NCBI RefSeq assembly: GCF_000282035.1
Contig: NZ_AKKA01000083.1
Coordinates: 57,716 to 121,715 of the forward strand
DNA: 64,000 bases
Origin: Rhizobium sp. CF122
GTDB taxonomy: Bacteria; Pseudomonadota; Alphaproteobacteria; Rhizobiales; Rhizobiaceae
Reading direction: 5' to 3'
Made by a program: the position numbers and the translations under genes. This document shows positions 53,145 to 61,347 of this stretch, in pieces (position 1 is the stretch's first letter; every line of letters begins with the position of its first letter). Under the pieces are notes generated by a model. It saw only the letters and a program-made list of their open reading frames with translations. It searched no databases and was not told where the DNA came from.

Positions 53145-53756
53145 GTGGCCGCATCGACACAGCAGGAACGACTGCGTGACTATATCGCCGAACACCCAAT
53201 TGTAAGGTTCTATGAGCTGCGAAAGGCAGGCATATTCGCGATGACAATCGCCCGAGCTGTGGAAGCCGGAGAACTTGTCCGACTGTCGCGCGGGCTTTAC
53301 CAGCGTCCGGATGCCGATCTAGATACGCTGCAAGCTCTGGCTGAAGCAGCAAAACTGGTCCCACAGGGCGTCGTTGCTCTGACTTCGGCGCTAGCATTTC
53401 ACGGTTTGACGGATCAGATCCCTCGCGAGGTATGGATGGCCGTAAGCCGGAAGGACTGGGCAGTTGCGCCAGCGTATCCGCCTATCAGGATCACGGAATT
53501 CCAGGACGCTTACATGAAGCAAGGCATGGAACATCATAAGATCTCCGGAATCGCAGTACCGATTTTCTCAGTCCCGAAGACGCTTGCCGATGCCTTCCGG
53601 AGCAGGCTCGTTGATCGATCGGTTGCTATAGAAGCGCTGCGCGCAGCACTCCAGCAGCGAAAGGCGAGCCCGGCGGCCATAACCGAGACTGCCATGGCGA
53701 ACGGCGCCTGGAGGAAGATGAAAGCCTATCTGGAGGCTCTGACCTCGAATGGCTAG
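53145..53756 (+). CDS. abiEi: AbiEi-family antitoxin (type IV toxin-antitoxin)
   Basis: This 203-aa protein starts at GTG 53145, with the second operator almost touching it. The N-terminal winged helix (QERLRDYIAEHPIVRFYELR, AVEAGELVRLSRGLYQ) is the DNA-binding part and the C-terminal domain (ALTSALAFHGLTDQIPREVW, VPKTLADAFRSRLVDRSVAI) is the antitoxin domain. AbiEi binds the operator and blocks the AbiEii toxin; the pair gives abortive infection. Its last 8 bases overlap the abiEii start. Confidence 0.92.
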   Translation: MAASTQQERLRDYIAEHPIVRFYELRKAGIFAMTIARAVEAGELVRLSRGLYQRPDADLDTLQALAEAAKLVPQGVVALTSALAFHGLTDQIPREVWMAVSRKDWAVAPAYPPIRITEFQDAYMKQGMEHHKISGIAVPIFSVPKTLADAFRSRLVDRSVAIEALRAALQQRKASPAAITETAMANGAWRKMKAYLEALTSNG

Positions 53757-54630
53757 AGAAATCAGAAACAGGGCAGCTTCCATCAAGCAGCAACTCAACA
53801 ACCTTGCCCGTCGTGAAGGGCGGGTCTTTGAAATTGTCATGGTCCGATATGCCCTCGAGCGACTGCTCTTTCGGCTGTCAGCATCCGACAAGGCCGATCG
53901 CTTCATCCTCAAGGGTGGCATGCTCGTCACGCTCTGGCTGGAAGGGGAAAATCGCGAGACCCGCGACGTCGATTTCCTTGGATACGGTCAGGCCGACGGA
54001 GACACGCTGAAATCGATCTTCGCAGACATCATGGCAGTTCATTACGATGATGGGCTAGTCTTCGATATCGACAGGCTGCAGGCGGAGGTCATCCGGGAGG
54101 AGATGGAATACAACGGCGTGCGACTTCGCACGGTGGCCCTCTTGGAGCGCACAAGAATACCGGTCACCATCGACATCGGATTCGGCGATGCGCTGACGGG
54201 AGCCGAGATGACCTCCTACCCTTCCCTACTCGGCATGGAATCCCCACGCATCCGCAGCTATCCTCCGGCGGTCGTCATTGCCGAGAAATTCCAGGCGATG
54301 GTGGCGCTCGGCGTCATCAACGGCCGGATGAAGGATTATTTTGACCTCTGGGCGATCCCCCAAGTCGTCAGCATACCAGATGAGGAGCTGGACGCTGCGA
54401 TTAGTGCGACGTTTGTACGGAGACGAACGTCAATCCCCTCCACTCGACCTCCGGGTCTGTCCAGCGCTTTCGTTGAAGATTCCGGCAAGCAAACCCAATG
54501 GCGAAACTATGCCCGGTCGATCCAGGTCACAGGGCTGCCGCTAGACGAAGTAACAGATGCGATCTGGCGCATGCTTGAGCCTTGTTGCTCGCGTCTGCTT
54601 TCCGCAACAGACGCGAGCAACAAATCATGA
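53749..54630 (+). CDS. abiEii: AbiEii-family nucleotidyltransferase toxin
   Basis: This 293-aa protein shows the nucleotidyltransferase site of AbiEii/MenT toxins: LKGGMLVTLW (residues 54-63) and TRDVDFLG with Asp73 and Asp75, then the later conserved lysine region PAVVIAEKFQAMVALG and KDYFDLW. The family transfers nucleotides to RNA (tRNA in the MenT case) and stops growth. It overlaps abiEi by 8 bases. The last residues (SATDASNKS) look extra. Together with the vsr-methylase operon it forms the right end of the defence cargo. Confidence 0.92.
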   Translation: MAREIRNRAASIKQQLNNLARREGRVFEIVMVRYALERLLFRLSASDKADRFILKGGMLVTLWLEGENRETRDVDFLGYGQADGDTLKSIFADIMAVHYDDGLVFDIDRLQAEVIREEMEYNGVRLRTVALLERTRIPVTIDIGFGDALTGAEMTSYPSLLGMESPRIRSYPPAVVIAEKFQAMVALGVINGRMKDYFDLWAIPQVVSIPDEELDAAISATFVRRRTSIPSTRPPGLSSAFVEDSGKQTQWRNYARSIQVTGLPLDEVTDAIWRMLEPCCSRLLSATDASNKS

Positions 54631-54828
54631 CGACACCAAACGCAATTGGGATAACGAGTTCGAATCTTGGTAGACTTTAGAGAAGGCGGCGCTGGCCACA
54701 ACCGTTTAGACAAGTCAGCAATTCGCTCGAGACGGCCTGCGAACTGATAGCGCGGACGCGCTACATGCCCCGAAAATCAAATCACCCAGCCAGAGAACAT
54801 CGACCAGCGCTTTCAGTTCACGACAAGT

Positions 54829-56661
54829 CTAACAATCCCCTACCAACCTTTGTTCTCGGAGATGTCCCAAATCTAATCCGGCATACACGATCGCATTGAT
54901 GAGCTCGGCCCGCTGCTCGAGCATTCCCTGCGTCAAGACACCATAGCCTTTTGTCACGCGGTTACCGCTGCTGACATGCCCGAAGATAAAATTGAATTGC
55001 TCATCCAAGTAGCCGGCGCGCCTCATCGCATCAAAAGCGCCGTGGCGGAATGAATAGAGCGATAATCCCCTACCCTTCTTGAGGCTGATCTTCTCTAGGT
55101 AGCGCCCAAAGTCCCGACTGAAGTCGGATAACATCTGGCCGCGATCGTTACGAATTGCTAGCGGGAAGACGCGCGCATGCCCGCCGTCTCGCATTGCTGC
55201 CAAATAATCGAGGAAGCCGAGGTTAATCAGCTCCCCGTGTACAGGCACAACACGACGAGAACCATCGGTTTTCAGCCTTTTGATGTCTTCGTCGCCATCG
55301 TCCGCGGTTTCAGTGATGTCGAAGATCCAGGTATGTTGCTCCTCCCGGACGTCCGAGAGGCCTAGCTGTGCGATTTCCCCGGGCCGGGCGCCCGAGTAGA
55401 GCATGATCAACGGTATCCAGTAGCGATGGTCACGAATTCTGACATCGCCCGGCTTGTTCCAGAAGCGAGGCGCATCATCGCTCGTACAACCGGTAAACAA
55501 CGGCGACCGGAAGAGGGCATTCATCTGATCGACTGTAAACGGATAAACCTTCTTCCGTTTATCCTTCGCCAAAAACATTCCTTCGGTGGGATTGTCATCG
55601 ATGTATCCATTTCCGACGAGCCAGCTGCAAAAAGCCGCTAGGTTGGAAAGATAGCGATTCACGGTGTTCACGCTCAGGACCGGCTTACAGACCATTTCGT
55701 TGTGCGCAACGATCTGGGCGATCTTCATACCTTTAAACGCTTTTGTCTCCGTCGCCTTGACGGGATAAAGCATTAAAAGTGCCTTCCACTCTCGAACAGC
55801 TTTCTTGTCGATCTTTGACGCGGGAAACGTCGAGCCTACATGGTCCACGAATAAACCGATATCGCGGCGAGCCTGGGCCAATGTGTCAGTTGTGACGCTG
55901 CGAGGATTTTCGCGGGCGTAAACCTCAAAGAGTTCCGTGATCGATTGCCCAGGCGCCGCCGTCTCGCGTGGCCTAGCGAAGGCTGGCTTCACGATTGGAT
56001 CCTTGGGTCTCCCAGAGTAATCGCCGACATCCCGCTCGACTGTTCGCTCAAGGGCCTCAATGTCGGCGCGCATCATCAGCGCACCGAGTTCGCGAAACTG
56101 CTCGGATCCGTCATCTACCAACAAGAGATGCCGCTCTATGAACTCACGCACCTCCTCATCAATCAACGTGTATCTTCCGGCGGCCAAATCTCGCTTCAGA
56201 GCCGCCAATCGACGAGAGCGGAGGGCTGCGTCATCCTGTCGAGCGCGCTTCAGGAGCTCAAGGTCTGCATATCCATTGATCATACCGACCAGGTCATCGG
56301 AGCGTATTTCGCCGCGATCGATGCGCTGCCAGACTCGAGCTGCTTCCTCCTCGAGATCGGCATCTGTTGGCATTGTACGACGCTTTTCCGCATCTTTGTT
56401 TAGCCGCGCCTCATAGTGCTCCCAGACGGCGACGGCCCTATCGTCGTCGGTAACGTGTCGACGAGAGCGCATGTCTTCAAACTCAGCGTCCCACTTCTGG
56501 AGTTCGAAGTTGAGCCGTCGCTTTGCGACCGCTTCATCCTTCGTCCGCAAGGAGATCTTTTTGTCCTCACTCGAGAACTGATCTCGCAAATCTGAAGGAA
56601 TATAAATCCGAGCATAATATGTACCACCATCGCGGCGAATGAGGTTTGAACGTCTGGTCAT
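54829..56661 (-). CDS. Tyrosine-type site-specific integrase of the island
   Basis: This 610-aa recombinase has an N-terminal DUF6538-like arm (LIRRDGGTYYARIYIPSDLR), a core-binding region and a catalytic domain. The active-site residues are the Arg in YSGARPGEIAQL (about residue 425), the His-x-x-Arg region SFRHGAFDAMRRAG (about 537) and the final Tyr near 570 in GNRVTKGYGVL. It lies 117 bases from the right att copy and reads inward, as tRNA-targeting integrases often do. It probably drives integration and, with an excisionase not seen here, excision. Confidence 0.92.
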   Translation of the reverse strand: MTRRSNLIRRDGGTYYARIYIPSDLRDQFSSEDKKISLRTKDEAVAKRRLNFELQKWDAEFEDMRSRRHVTDDDRAVAVWEHYEARLNKDAEKRRTMPTDADLEEEAARVWQRIDRGEIRSDDLVGMINGYADLELLKRARQDDAALRSRRLAALKRDLAAGRYTLIDEEVREFIERHLLLVDDGSEQFRELGALMMRADIEALERTVERDVGDYSGRPKDPIVKPAFARPRETAAPGQSITELFEVYARENPRSVTTDTLAQARRDIGLFVDHVGSTFPASKIDKKAVREWKALLMLYPVKATETKAFKGMKIAQIVAHNEMVCKPVLSVNTVNRYLSNLAAFCSWLVGNGYIDDNPTEGMFLAKDKRKKVYPFTVDQMNALFRSPLFTGCTSDDAPRFWNKPGDVRIRDHRYWIPLIMLYSGARPGEIAQLGLSDVREEQHTWIFDITETADDGDEDIKRLKTDGSRRVVPVHGELINLGFLDYLAAMRDGGHARVFPLAIRNDRGQMLSDFSRDFGRYLEKISLKKGRGLSLYSFRHGAFDAMRRAGYLDEQFNFIFGHVSSGNRVTKGYGVLTQGMLEQRAELINAIVYAGLDLGHLREQRLVGDC

Positions 56662-56777
56662 TGAGGGCTCCCGGAGCAGCTTACCGGAACAGTAAACCGG
56701 AACACCTCTAGCCGAATAAGCTATTATATGGCAATATCTTATGAATATTCAGCGGCGTTCGCAATGTTGGATTATCG

Positions 56778-56794
56778 TCCAGGTTCCCCAGCCA
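56778..56794. repeat. attR: 17-bp copy of the tRNA-Gln 3' end
   Basis: TCCAGGTTCCCCAGCCA, identical to 25514-25530, marks the right border of the island. The surrounding bases do not continue the tRNA, so it is not a second tRNA gene. Confidence 0.85.
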
Positions 56795-57043
56795 ATCAAT
56801 TTCATCAATGATTTCCGGTAGATACTAATTGCGTTCAGGCAGATTTGTCTCATTGTCATGTCGCATCATGTTGCAACCTATAGCGCTTGGTTTTCAGGCA
56901 TTTCAAAGAGGTAGCGGCTACTCCATGCAACATGGAATGCAACATGCGACATGACTGGCAGATTGCCTTGCGAAGCGCGGCGATCGAATATCTCGATGGG
57001 ATTCGGCCGACAGCACCTGCCGGACGAATGACGAGGAGGTAAA
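56795..57043. other. Gap right of attR
   Basis: Chromosomal sequence resumes after the att copy. I see no gene; the stretch ends with GAGGAGG, the ribosome site of the next small gene. Confidence 0.5.
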
Positions 57044-57346
57044 ATGCGACAACGTGATGAACCCCTCACTTCGGAGGATTTGACCGTCTGCGATGAGGTG
57101 TTGCAGCGCATCACGGAAAAGCACGCGATCAACGATCACAACACCACAGTTCATCTGGCATCGATCATCATCGAGATCTACCGGCAAGGCGTACATGACA
57201 CGGAGCAACTGGCATTGCTTGCTGGAGCATCCTGCGAAGCGATGCTTGAAATGAGGCAGCTTGGTCCTAGCTCAGATCCGGCGCCGCTCCAGGCGTCGGG
57301 CCGCAAATATCAGGGGGTCGGAAAGCGACAGGATGGAAGCAGCTGA
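57044..57346 (+). CDS. Hypothetical 100-aa protein
   Basis: ATG 57044 follows GAGGAGGTAAA, a strong ribosome site. The protein is helical and acidic early (TSEDLTVCDEVLQRITEKHA) with a segment VHLASIIIEIYRQGVHDTEQ that recurs in small rhizobial hypotheticals. Function is unknown. Confidence 0.65.
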   Translation: MRQRDEPLTSEDLTVCDEVLQRITEKHAINDHNTTVHLASIIIEIYRQGVHDTEQLALLAGASCEAMLEMRQLGPSSDPAPLQASGRKYQGVGKRQDGSS

Positions 57347-57426
57347 TAACCAAATTCCCGGGAAATGCGGAGCGGATATTTGAGCGCTTCTAGGCGCTTT
57401 TTGTCGCGGCCGGCGCTCCAAAGGAC

Positions 57427-57609
57427 ATGGCACTGTTCTCGCGAACATCAGACGACTTCCAACACGAGATTTATCTACTGTCGCCCGCTACCACAGGCTT
57501 CTCTGATGGACTCGGGGGCGAGTGGACTGACTGTAATCCTTTCGAGAATAAATGGGCCGTTTGCATGGCGAATGGCGACGTCAAGGAAACGTTTGGCATC
57601 GCCCACTGA
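57427..57609 (+). CDS. Hypothetical 60-aa protein
   Basis: The frame MALFSRTSDDFQHEIYLLSP runs from 57427 to 57609 with a usual composition for the genome. No family is recognised and no strong ribosome site is seen, so the call is moderate to weak. Confidence 0.4.
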   Translation: MALFSRTSDDFQHEIYLLSPATTGFSDGLGGEWTDCNPFENKWAVCMANGDVKETFGIAH

Positions 57610-57712
57610 CCGCAAGGTCGGTTCGCCAAAGAACGACACGCCGGACATCATCGTGGAGATCGATCCTGACCCCGAACCGCCGATGATCTGATCGGAGGCA
57701 GGCCAGCGCGCT

Positions 57713-57976
57713 CTAGTCGCAAACGTTCCTGTATCGCACCACCCGATGGCCATAGCGGTATCTGTAGTATTTCTGTGTCCAGCACCGTTGGCCATAGCGA
57801 TAGTCGTCATCGTCGTCATCGTATGCGTAGCGTGGCGAGTAGCGATAGTACCGTGGCGCTGGTGGATCATCGTAGTAGCGAGGTCCTGCGCCATACTCAA
57901 AGTAGATCTGAGAGAATGCCGGCGACGCTGACAACGCAGTCGCGAACGCTAGCGCTGCGATAGCGAGCTTTTTCAT
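57713..57976 (-). CDS. Small secreted tyrosine-rich protein
   Basis: The 87-aa product has a signal peptide (MKKLAIAALAFATALSASPA, cleaved after AFS). The mature part is rich in Tyr, Asp and Arg (RYYRYSPRYAYDDDDDDYRY) and has two cysteines (RCWTQKYYRYRYGHRV and the final CD). Proteins of this type are common, short, periplasmic or surface proteins of rhizobia with no known role. Confidence 0.7.
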   Translation of the reverse strand: MKKLAIAALAFATALSASPAFSQIYFEYGAGPRYYDDPPAPRYYRYSPRYAYDDDDDDYRYGQRCWTQKYYRYRYGHRVVRYRNVCD

Positions 57977-58274
57977 GTTTCATTCCCATTCCGGTTTACG
58001 CATAGTCATTGGCAAGGCTGTGTCTCACGCCTCGGATCCTTAATACGTCATTAGCGTTGTTTCTGAACATCGGACCTAAGTCCAAGATTGATCGGACTTC
58101 GGCTCGGGCGCCTTCAGGACCTTTGTCCGACTGTTCAAGCCGCCCCTGTCCTGCATAATTCGTGCTGCCCCAACCCCATCGGACACCGGAATGCTCCGGG
58201 CGCGAGCGGGAAATTAAGAGAATACGATCCGGCGAGCTCGGTCGTGCCTCCGGATCTGAATGGAGATTAAATGC

Positions 58275-58391
58275 GTGACCAACGTTGAAAAGCTGAAAGC
58301 GCGCCGCCTCGAGCTTCAATTCGAGATCGACCGCGCGGAGAGGCATCGATCCTGGGAAGCGAATGAGTACCAGGTTGCGAAGAGATTTTAG
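58275..58391 (+). CDS. Possible 38-aa basic protein
   Basis: GTG 58275 follows GGAG at nine bases. The frame reads TNVEKLKARRLELQFEIDRA and ends with TAG at 58389-58391. It may be a real small protein or a fragment; codon use is normal for the genome. Confidence 0.35.
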   Translation: MTNVEKLKARRLELQFEIDRAERHRSWEANEYQVAKRF

Positions 58392-58486
58392 CAGGACATT
58401 CCGGATGTCCGCCTATCTTCGGCGAAGTCGCACGCCTTGACTATAACGGCGACAGCCACAAGCTTTGATTGGCGAGGAGGCTAGTC

Positions 58487-58640
58487 ATGTGCGGGCGCAT
58501 CTAAATCAAAGCAACGCTCGAGGAGATGCTGCAGAACTTTGCCTTCGCAGGTCGCGGCGACGTGCGAACATCGTCATCATCATCGATGGGTACAACTTCG
58601 ACGGTTTTGCCGTATCGGGAGGAGAAGAATTAGCGCTCCC
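58487..58640 (+). pseudogene. Broken SRAP (YedK-like) gene fragment
   Basis: The frame begins ATG TGC GGG CGC ATC, giving MCGRI, then an in-frame TAA, then IKATLEEMLQNFAFAGRGDV. SRAP proteins start with MCGR and use Cys2 to bond abasic sites in single-stranded DNA. Only about 50 residues of a ~220-aa family remain, so it is a decayed copy. Confidence 0.6.
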
Positions 58641-58651
58641 GCTCACCACGC

Positions 58652-59038
58652 CTAATTCCTTGCGAGAAGAACAACGTTCTCGTTCGACAACGTGACAGCC
58701 ACAGGAACGCCATTGATCCGAATGGTAACCTCTCCCTTTTCGTCATCCACGGCAGTAATCTCACCAAACAGACTGACGCGGTCTTTTATACTGAAATTCC
58801 TGCCTGCTGTGTCGGAACGCCACATCGAGTCGTCCCAATATAGGTCGACTTCCGATATGCCAACGCTCGTGAGAAAGCTAGCCTTCAGGTTTTGCTCCAA
58901 CCACTCTGTCGAACAGCCAAGGGCGGTCGCGGCCGCTTCAACGTCAGAATAGTCGTTCTCACCGCCCTCGCCCCAGGTAACCTTGACGGACTCGCCCCGG
59001 TCTGGATTTCGATAGATCCGAACGTTCTTCTGTCTCAT
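58652..59038 (-). CDS. Hypothetical 128-aa protein
   Basis: I start at ATG 59038 (MRQKNVRIYRNPDRGESVKV) after AGGAGATCG; the frame is open to 59266 but the earlier part lacks a ribosome site. The C-terminal half is beta-rich (FGEITAVDDEKGEVTIRING). No family is recognised. It is the last gene left of the Lrp regulator. Confidence 0.6.
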   Translation of the reverse strand: MRQKNVRIYRNPDRGESVKVTWGEGGENDYSDVEAAATALGCSTEWLEQNLKASFLTSVGISEVDLYWDDSMWRSDTAGRNFSIKDRVSLFGEITAVDDEKGEVTIRINGVPVAVTLSNENVVLLARN

Positions 59039-59266
59039 GCTTCGATCTCCTATTGGCTCTGGGTGACCGTTGTCGTGCGCGCCTTCTTTCGTACTGATTG
59101 CTTGTTTGTTAATCCACCGGGCAAAGATTGCGGATAAGCGATCTATTGTAAAGGCACTAATCTTCTTGTGCAGGTTGTCGGAGCCATAGTTCGTGACGCT
59201 TAGGGAGAAGATCAGTTGCGGGATTTTGATTTCGGGCATGGCGCCGACGATGCCCCTAGGCTTCAT

Positions 59267-59552
59267 CCGGCGTCGCGACGACGGTTGCGGCCATCGGTTC
59301 AGGCTCCGCTTCAGTGTCAGCGGTCCCGTTTTGCTCTTCTATCCCGAGCTGCGCTGCCAGAAGGGCTGAAACGATTCCATGGAGCGGTTGGAGATGCCGA
59401 ATGTCGCATATCTAACTGGCCGAAGCAGCCGGACGTGACATTTTAGCTTTGCACAAGAGCGGACATTCCAACTCCTCCGCCACACCGCCTTAAGCGCTCA
59501 ACGATATCGCGCGACAGTCAAGCCATCTTTTTCCAGCCGGCCTAAGCTGGGT
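59267..59552. other. Gap with a possible coding remnant
   Basis: A minus-strand open stretch ending at 59256 reads GIVSALLAAQLGIEEQNGTA and TVVATPDEA, with no start codon after the preceding stop. It may be the tail of a lost gene. Nothing else is seen. Confidence 0.3.
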
Positions 59553-60035
59553 TCACAGCACAGGGACTTCGAGGCCAGCCTTGATACGGTCCATCGCTAC
59601 AAATGTGCGGAACCGTTTGACGTTGTTGTTTCCAAAGAAGAGCTGCTTGGTCAGGGCCTCGTACGCAGTCATTGAAGGTACGACAATGACCAGGACGAAA
59701 TCCGCCTCGCCCGTCACGTAGTAGCATTGCTGGATCTCGGGAGTGGCGGCGAACTCGCGCTTCGCATTTTCGATCTGCTCCGCCGTTTCACTGATGACTT
59801 CGACCTCGACGAAGATGGTGATCGGATGGCCGAGCGCAGCGGGATCAACGATCGCGACGTTCGCTTGGATCACGCCAGCCTCCGTCATCCTCTTCATCCG
59901 GCGCTGGACCGCGGGAGCGGACAGGTTCACCGCCTCCCCGATCGTCCGTTGCGGCGTCATGTTGTCCTTTTGCAGGATGGCGAGGATCTGCCGGTCGAAA
60001 TCATCCAGTGCCACCCGGCGTGCAGTCGCACCCAT
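59553..60035 (-). CDS. Lrp/AsnC-family transcriptional regulator
   Basis: I start at ATG 60035 (MGATARRVALDDFDRQILAI) after GGAGGTCCAA, giving 160 aa. The helix-turn-helix (RTIGEAVNLSAPAVQRRMKR, about residues 29-48) and the C-terminal RAM domain (YYVTGEADFVLVIVVPSMTA) are clear. It is divergent from the diaminopropionate ammonia-lyase operon with 103 bp between them and probably controls it in response to an amino acid. Confidence 0.88.
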   Translation of the reverse strand: MGATARRVALDDFDRQILAILQKDNMTPQRTIGEAVNLSAPAVQRRMKRMTEAGVIQANVAIVDPAALGHPITIFVEVEVISETAEQIENAKREFAATPEIQQCYYVTGEADFVLVIVVPSMTAYEALTKQLFFGNNNVKRFRTFVAMDRIKAGLEVPVL

Positions 60036-60138
60036 TTGGACCTCCAAACGAAACAAACTTGCAAATTTAGCCCCGAGATACAGCGCACTCTGCGTGCGAG
60101 ATGCAATATATTTCCCCTCGAACTTAGCGAGGTCCATC

Positions 60139-61347
60139 ATGTTTCTCAAAAATTTGAATGTTGCATACAAGACTCCGCTCGATCCGCGTGACTCGGAAAC
60201 GCTTGGCGTAGAAGCCGTGACAGAGGTTCAGCGGTTCCTATCCTACCGGGAAAACAACGCGGAGACGCCTCTCGTATCCCTGTCCGCGCTCGCTCACGAG
60301 CTCGGCGTATCCAGCATCCACCTGAAGGACGAAGGATTCCGGCTCGGTCTCGGCAGCTTCAAGGCGCTCGGTGGATCGTACGCCGTGATCCGGCTCGTCC
60401 TCGAAGAGGCCAGCAGGCGATTGTCCCGGCAGCTCGACGTGTCGGAACTTCACACGCCTGACGTCGCCGCAATCACGCAAAGCATGACGGTCGCCTGCGC
60501 CACAGACGGCAACCATGGACGTTCCGTCGCGCAGGGCGCTCAGCTTGTCGGCGCGAAGGCAGCCATCTTTGTGCATTCCGGTGTCAGCGACGAACGGGTC
60601 GCGGCGATAGCCCGGTTCAGCGCGGACATGATCCGGGTGGAGGGCACTTACGACGACTCCGTGAGAGAAGCATCCAAAGTCGCTGCCGAACGCGGATGGA
60701 TGATCGTGTCAGACACGTCATGGCCCGGCTATGAGCGTATTCCCGGCCTTGTGATGCAGGGCTACACCGCGATCATCCAGGAGGCGCTCAGGAAGATGCC
60801 GGAGCCTCCGACACATGTGTTCGTTCAGTCTGGCGTCGGCGGCATCGCCGCGGCCGCCGCCGGCCATCTCGCCATCGTCCTGGGTGACGAACGACCGGTG
60901 TTCACCGTCGTTGATCCGAGCCGAGCCGCTTGCATCGTCGAAACCGCCAAGGCGGGACATCCTGTGATCATCCCCCATGGCGAACCGACGGTCATGGCGA
61001 TGCTGGAGTGCTACGAACCCTCATTGGTGGCCTGGCGTATCCTCTCGCGCGTGGCCGACGCCTTCATGACTGTGGACGAGGATGACGCCATCACCGTGAT
61101 GAGGAAACTGGCGTATCCAACCGCGGGCGATCCGGCGGTGGTGGCAGGTGAAAGCGGAGGCGTAGGCCTGGCAGGGTTGATCAAGGCAATCGGCGATCCG
61201 GCGAGCAAGGCCGCCCTGCAGCTTGGCCCGTATTCGCGGGTTCTCGTGATCAACACTGAGGGCGCGACCGACCCTGTCAAATATGAGGAAATTGTCGGGG
61301 AAGCTCCCGGCGCCGTTTTGTCGAGGAATGCGGAGGCAGTGGCATGA
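60139..61347 (+). CDS. dpaL: Diaminopropionate ammonia-lyase
   Basis: Read from ATG 60139 this is 402 aa, a fold-type II PLP enzyme. The Schiff-base lysine lies in LGLGSFKALGGSYA, and the substrate-side region is ATDGNHGRSVAQ (glycine-rich phosphate-binding loop near GGIAAAAAG). It cleaves 2,3-diaminopropionate to pyruvate and two ammonia. It starts a plus-strand operon with two M20 amidases, the stop being coupled to the next ATG (ATGA). Its Lrp neighbour is the likely regulator. Confidence 0.88.
   Translation: MFLKNLNVAYKTPLDPRDSETLGVEAVTEVQRFLSYRENNAETPLVSLSALAHELGVSSIHLKDEGFRLGLGSFKALGGSYAVIRLVLEEASRRLSRQLDVSELHTPDVAAITQSMTVACATDGNHGRSVAQGAQLVGAKAAIFVHSGVSDERVAAIARFSADMIRVEGTYDDSVREASKVAAERGWMIVSDTSWPGYERIPGLVMQGYTAIIQEALRKMPEPPTHVFVQSGVGGIAAAAAGHLAIVLGDERPVFTVVDPSRAACIVETAKAGHPVIIPHGEPTVMAMLECYEPSLVAWRILSRVADAFMTVDEDDAITVMRKLAYPTAGDPAVVAGESGGVGLAGLIKAIGDPASKAALQLGPYSRVLVINTEGATDPVKYEEIVGEAPGAVLSRNAEAVA

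Larger units (their letters stand above)
25514..56794. mobile_element. Integrated genomic island in tRNA-Gln, defence cargo
   Basis: The limits are the 17-bp direct repeat of the tRNA-Gln 3' end and a 610-aa tyrosine integrase adjacent to the right copy. Between them lie a restriction-like operon, vsr, abiE, a Rad50-like ATPase, secreted proteins and orphans, but no conjugation, capsid or plasmid replication genes that I recognise. The left half (30-39 kb) is visibly more AT-rich than the flanks, while the 42-53 kb operon is GC-rich, so the cargo has mixed origin. It is probably an integrative element mobilised in trans. Confidence 0.85.

Noticed and set aside
56778..56794. Second tRNA-Gln gene
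   Set aside because: Only the last 17 bases match; no acceptor 5' strand, D-arm or anticodon arm precedes it.
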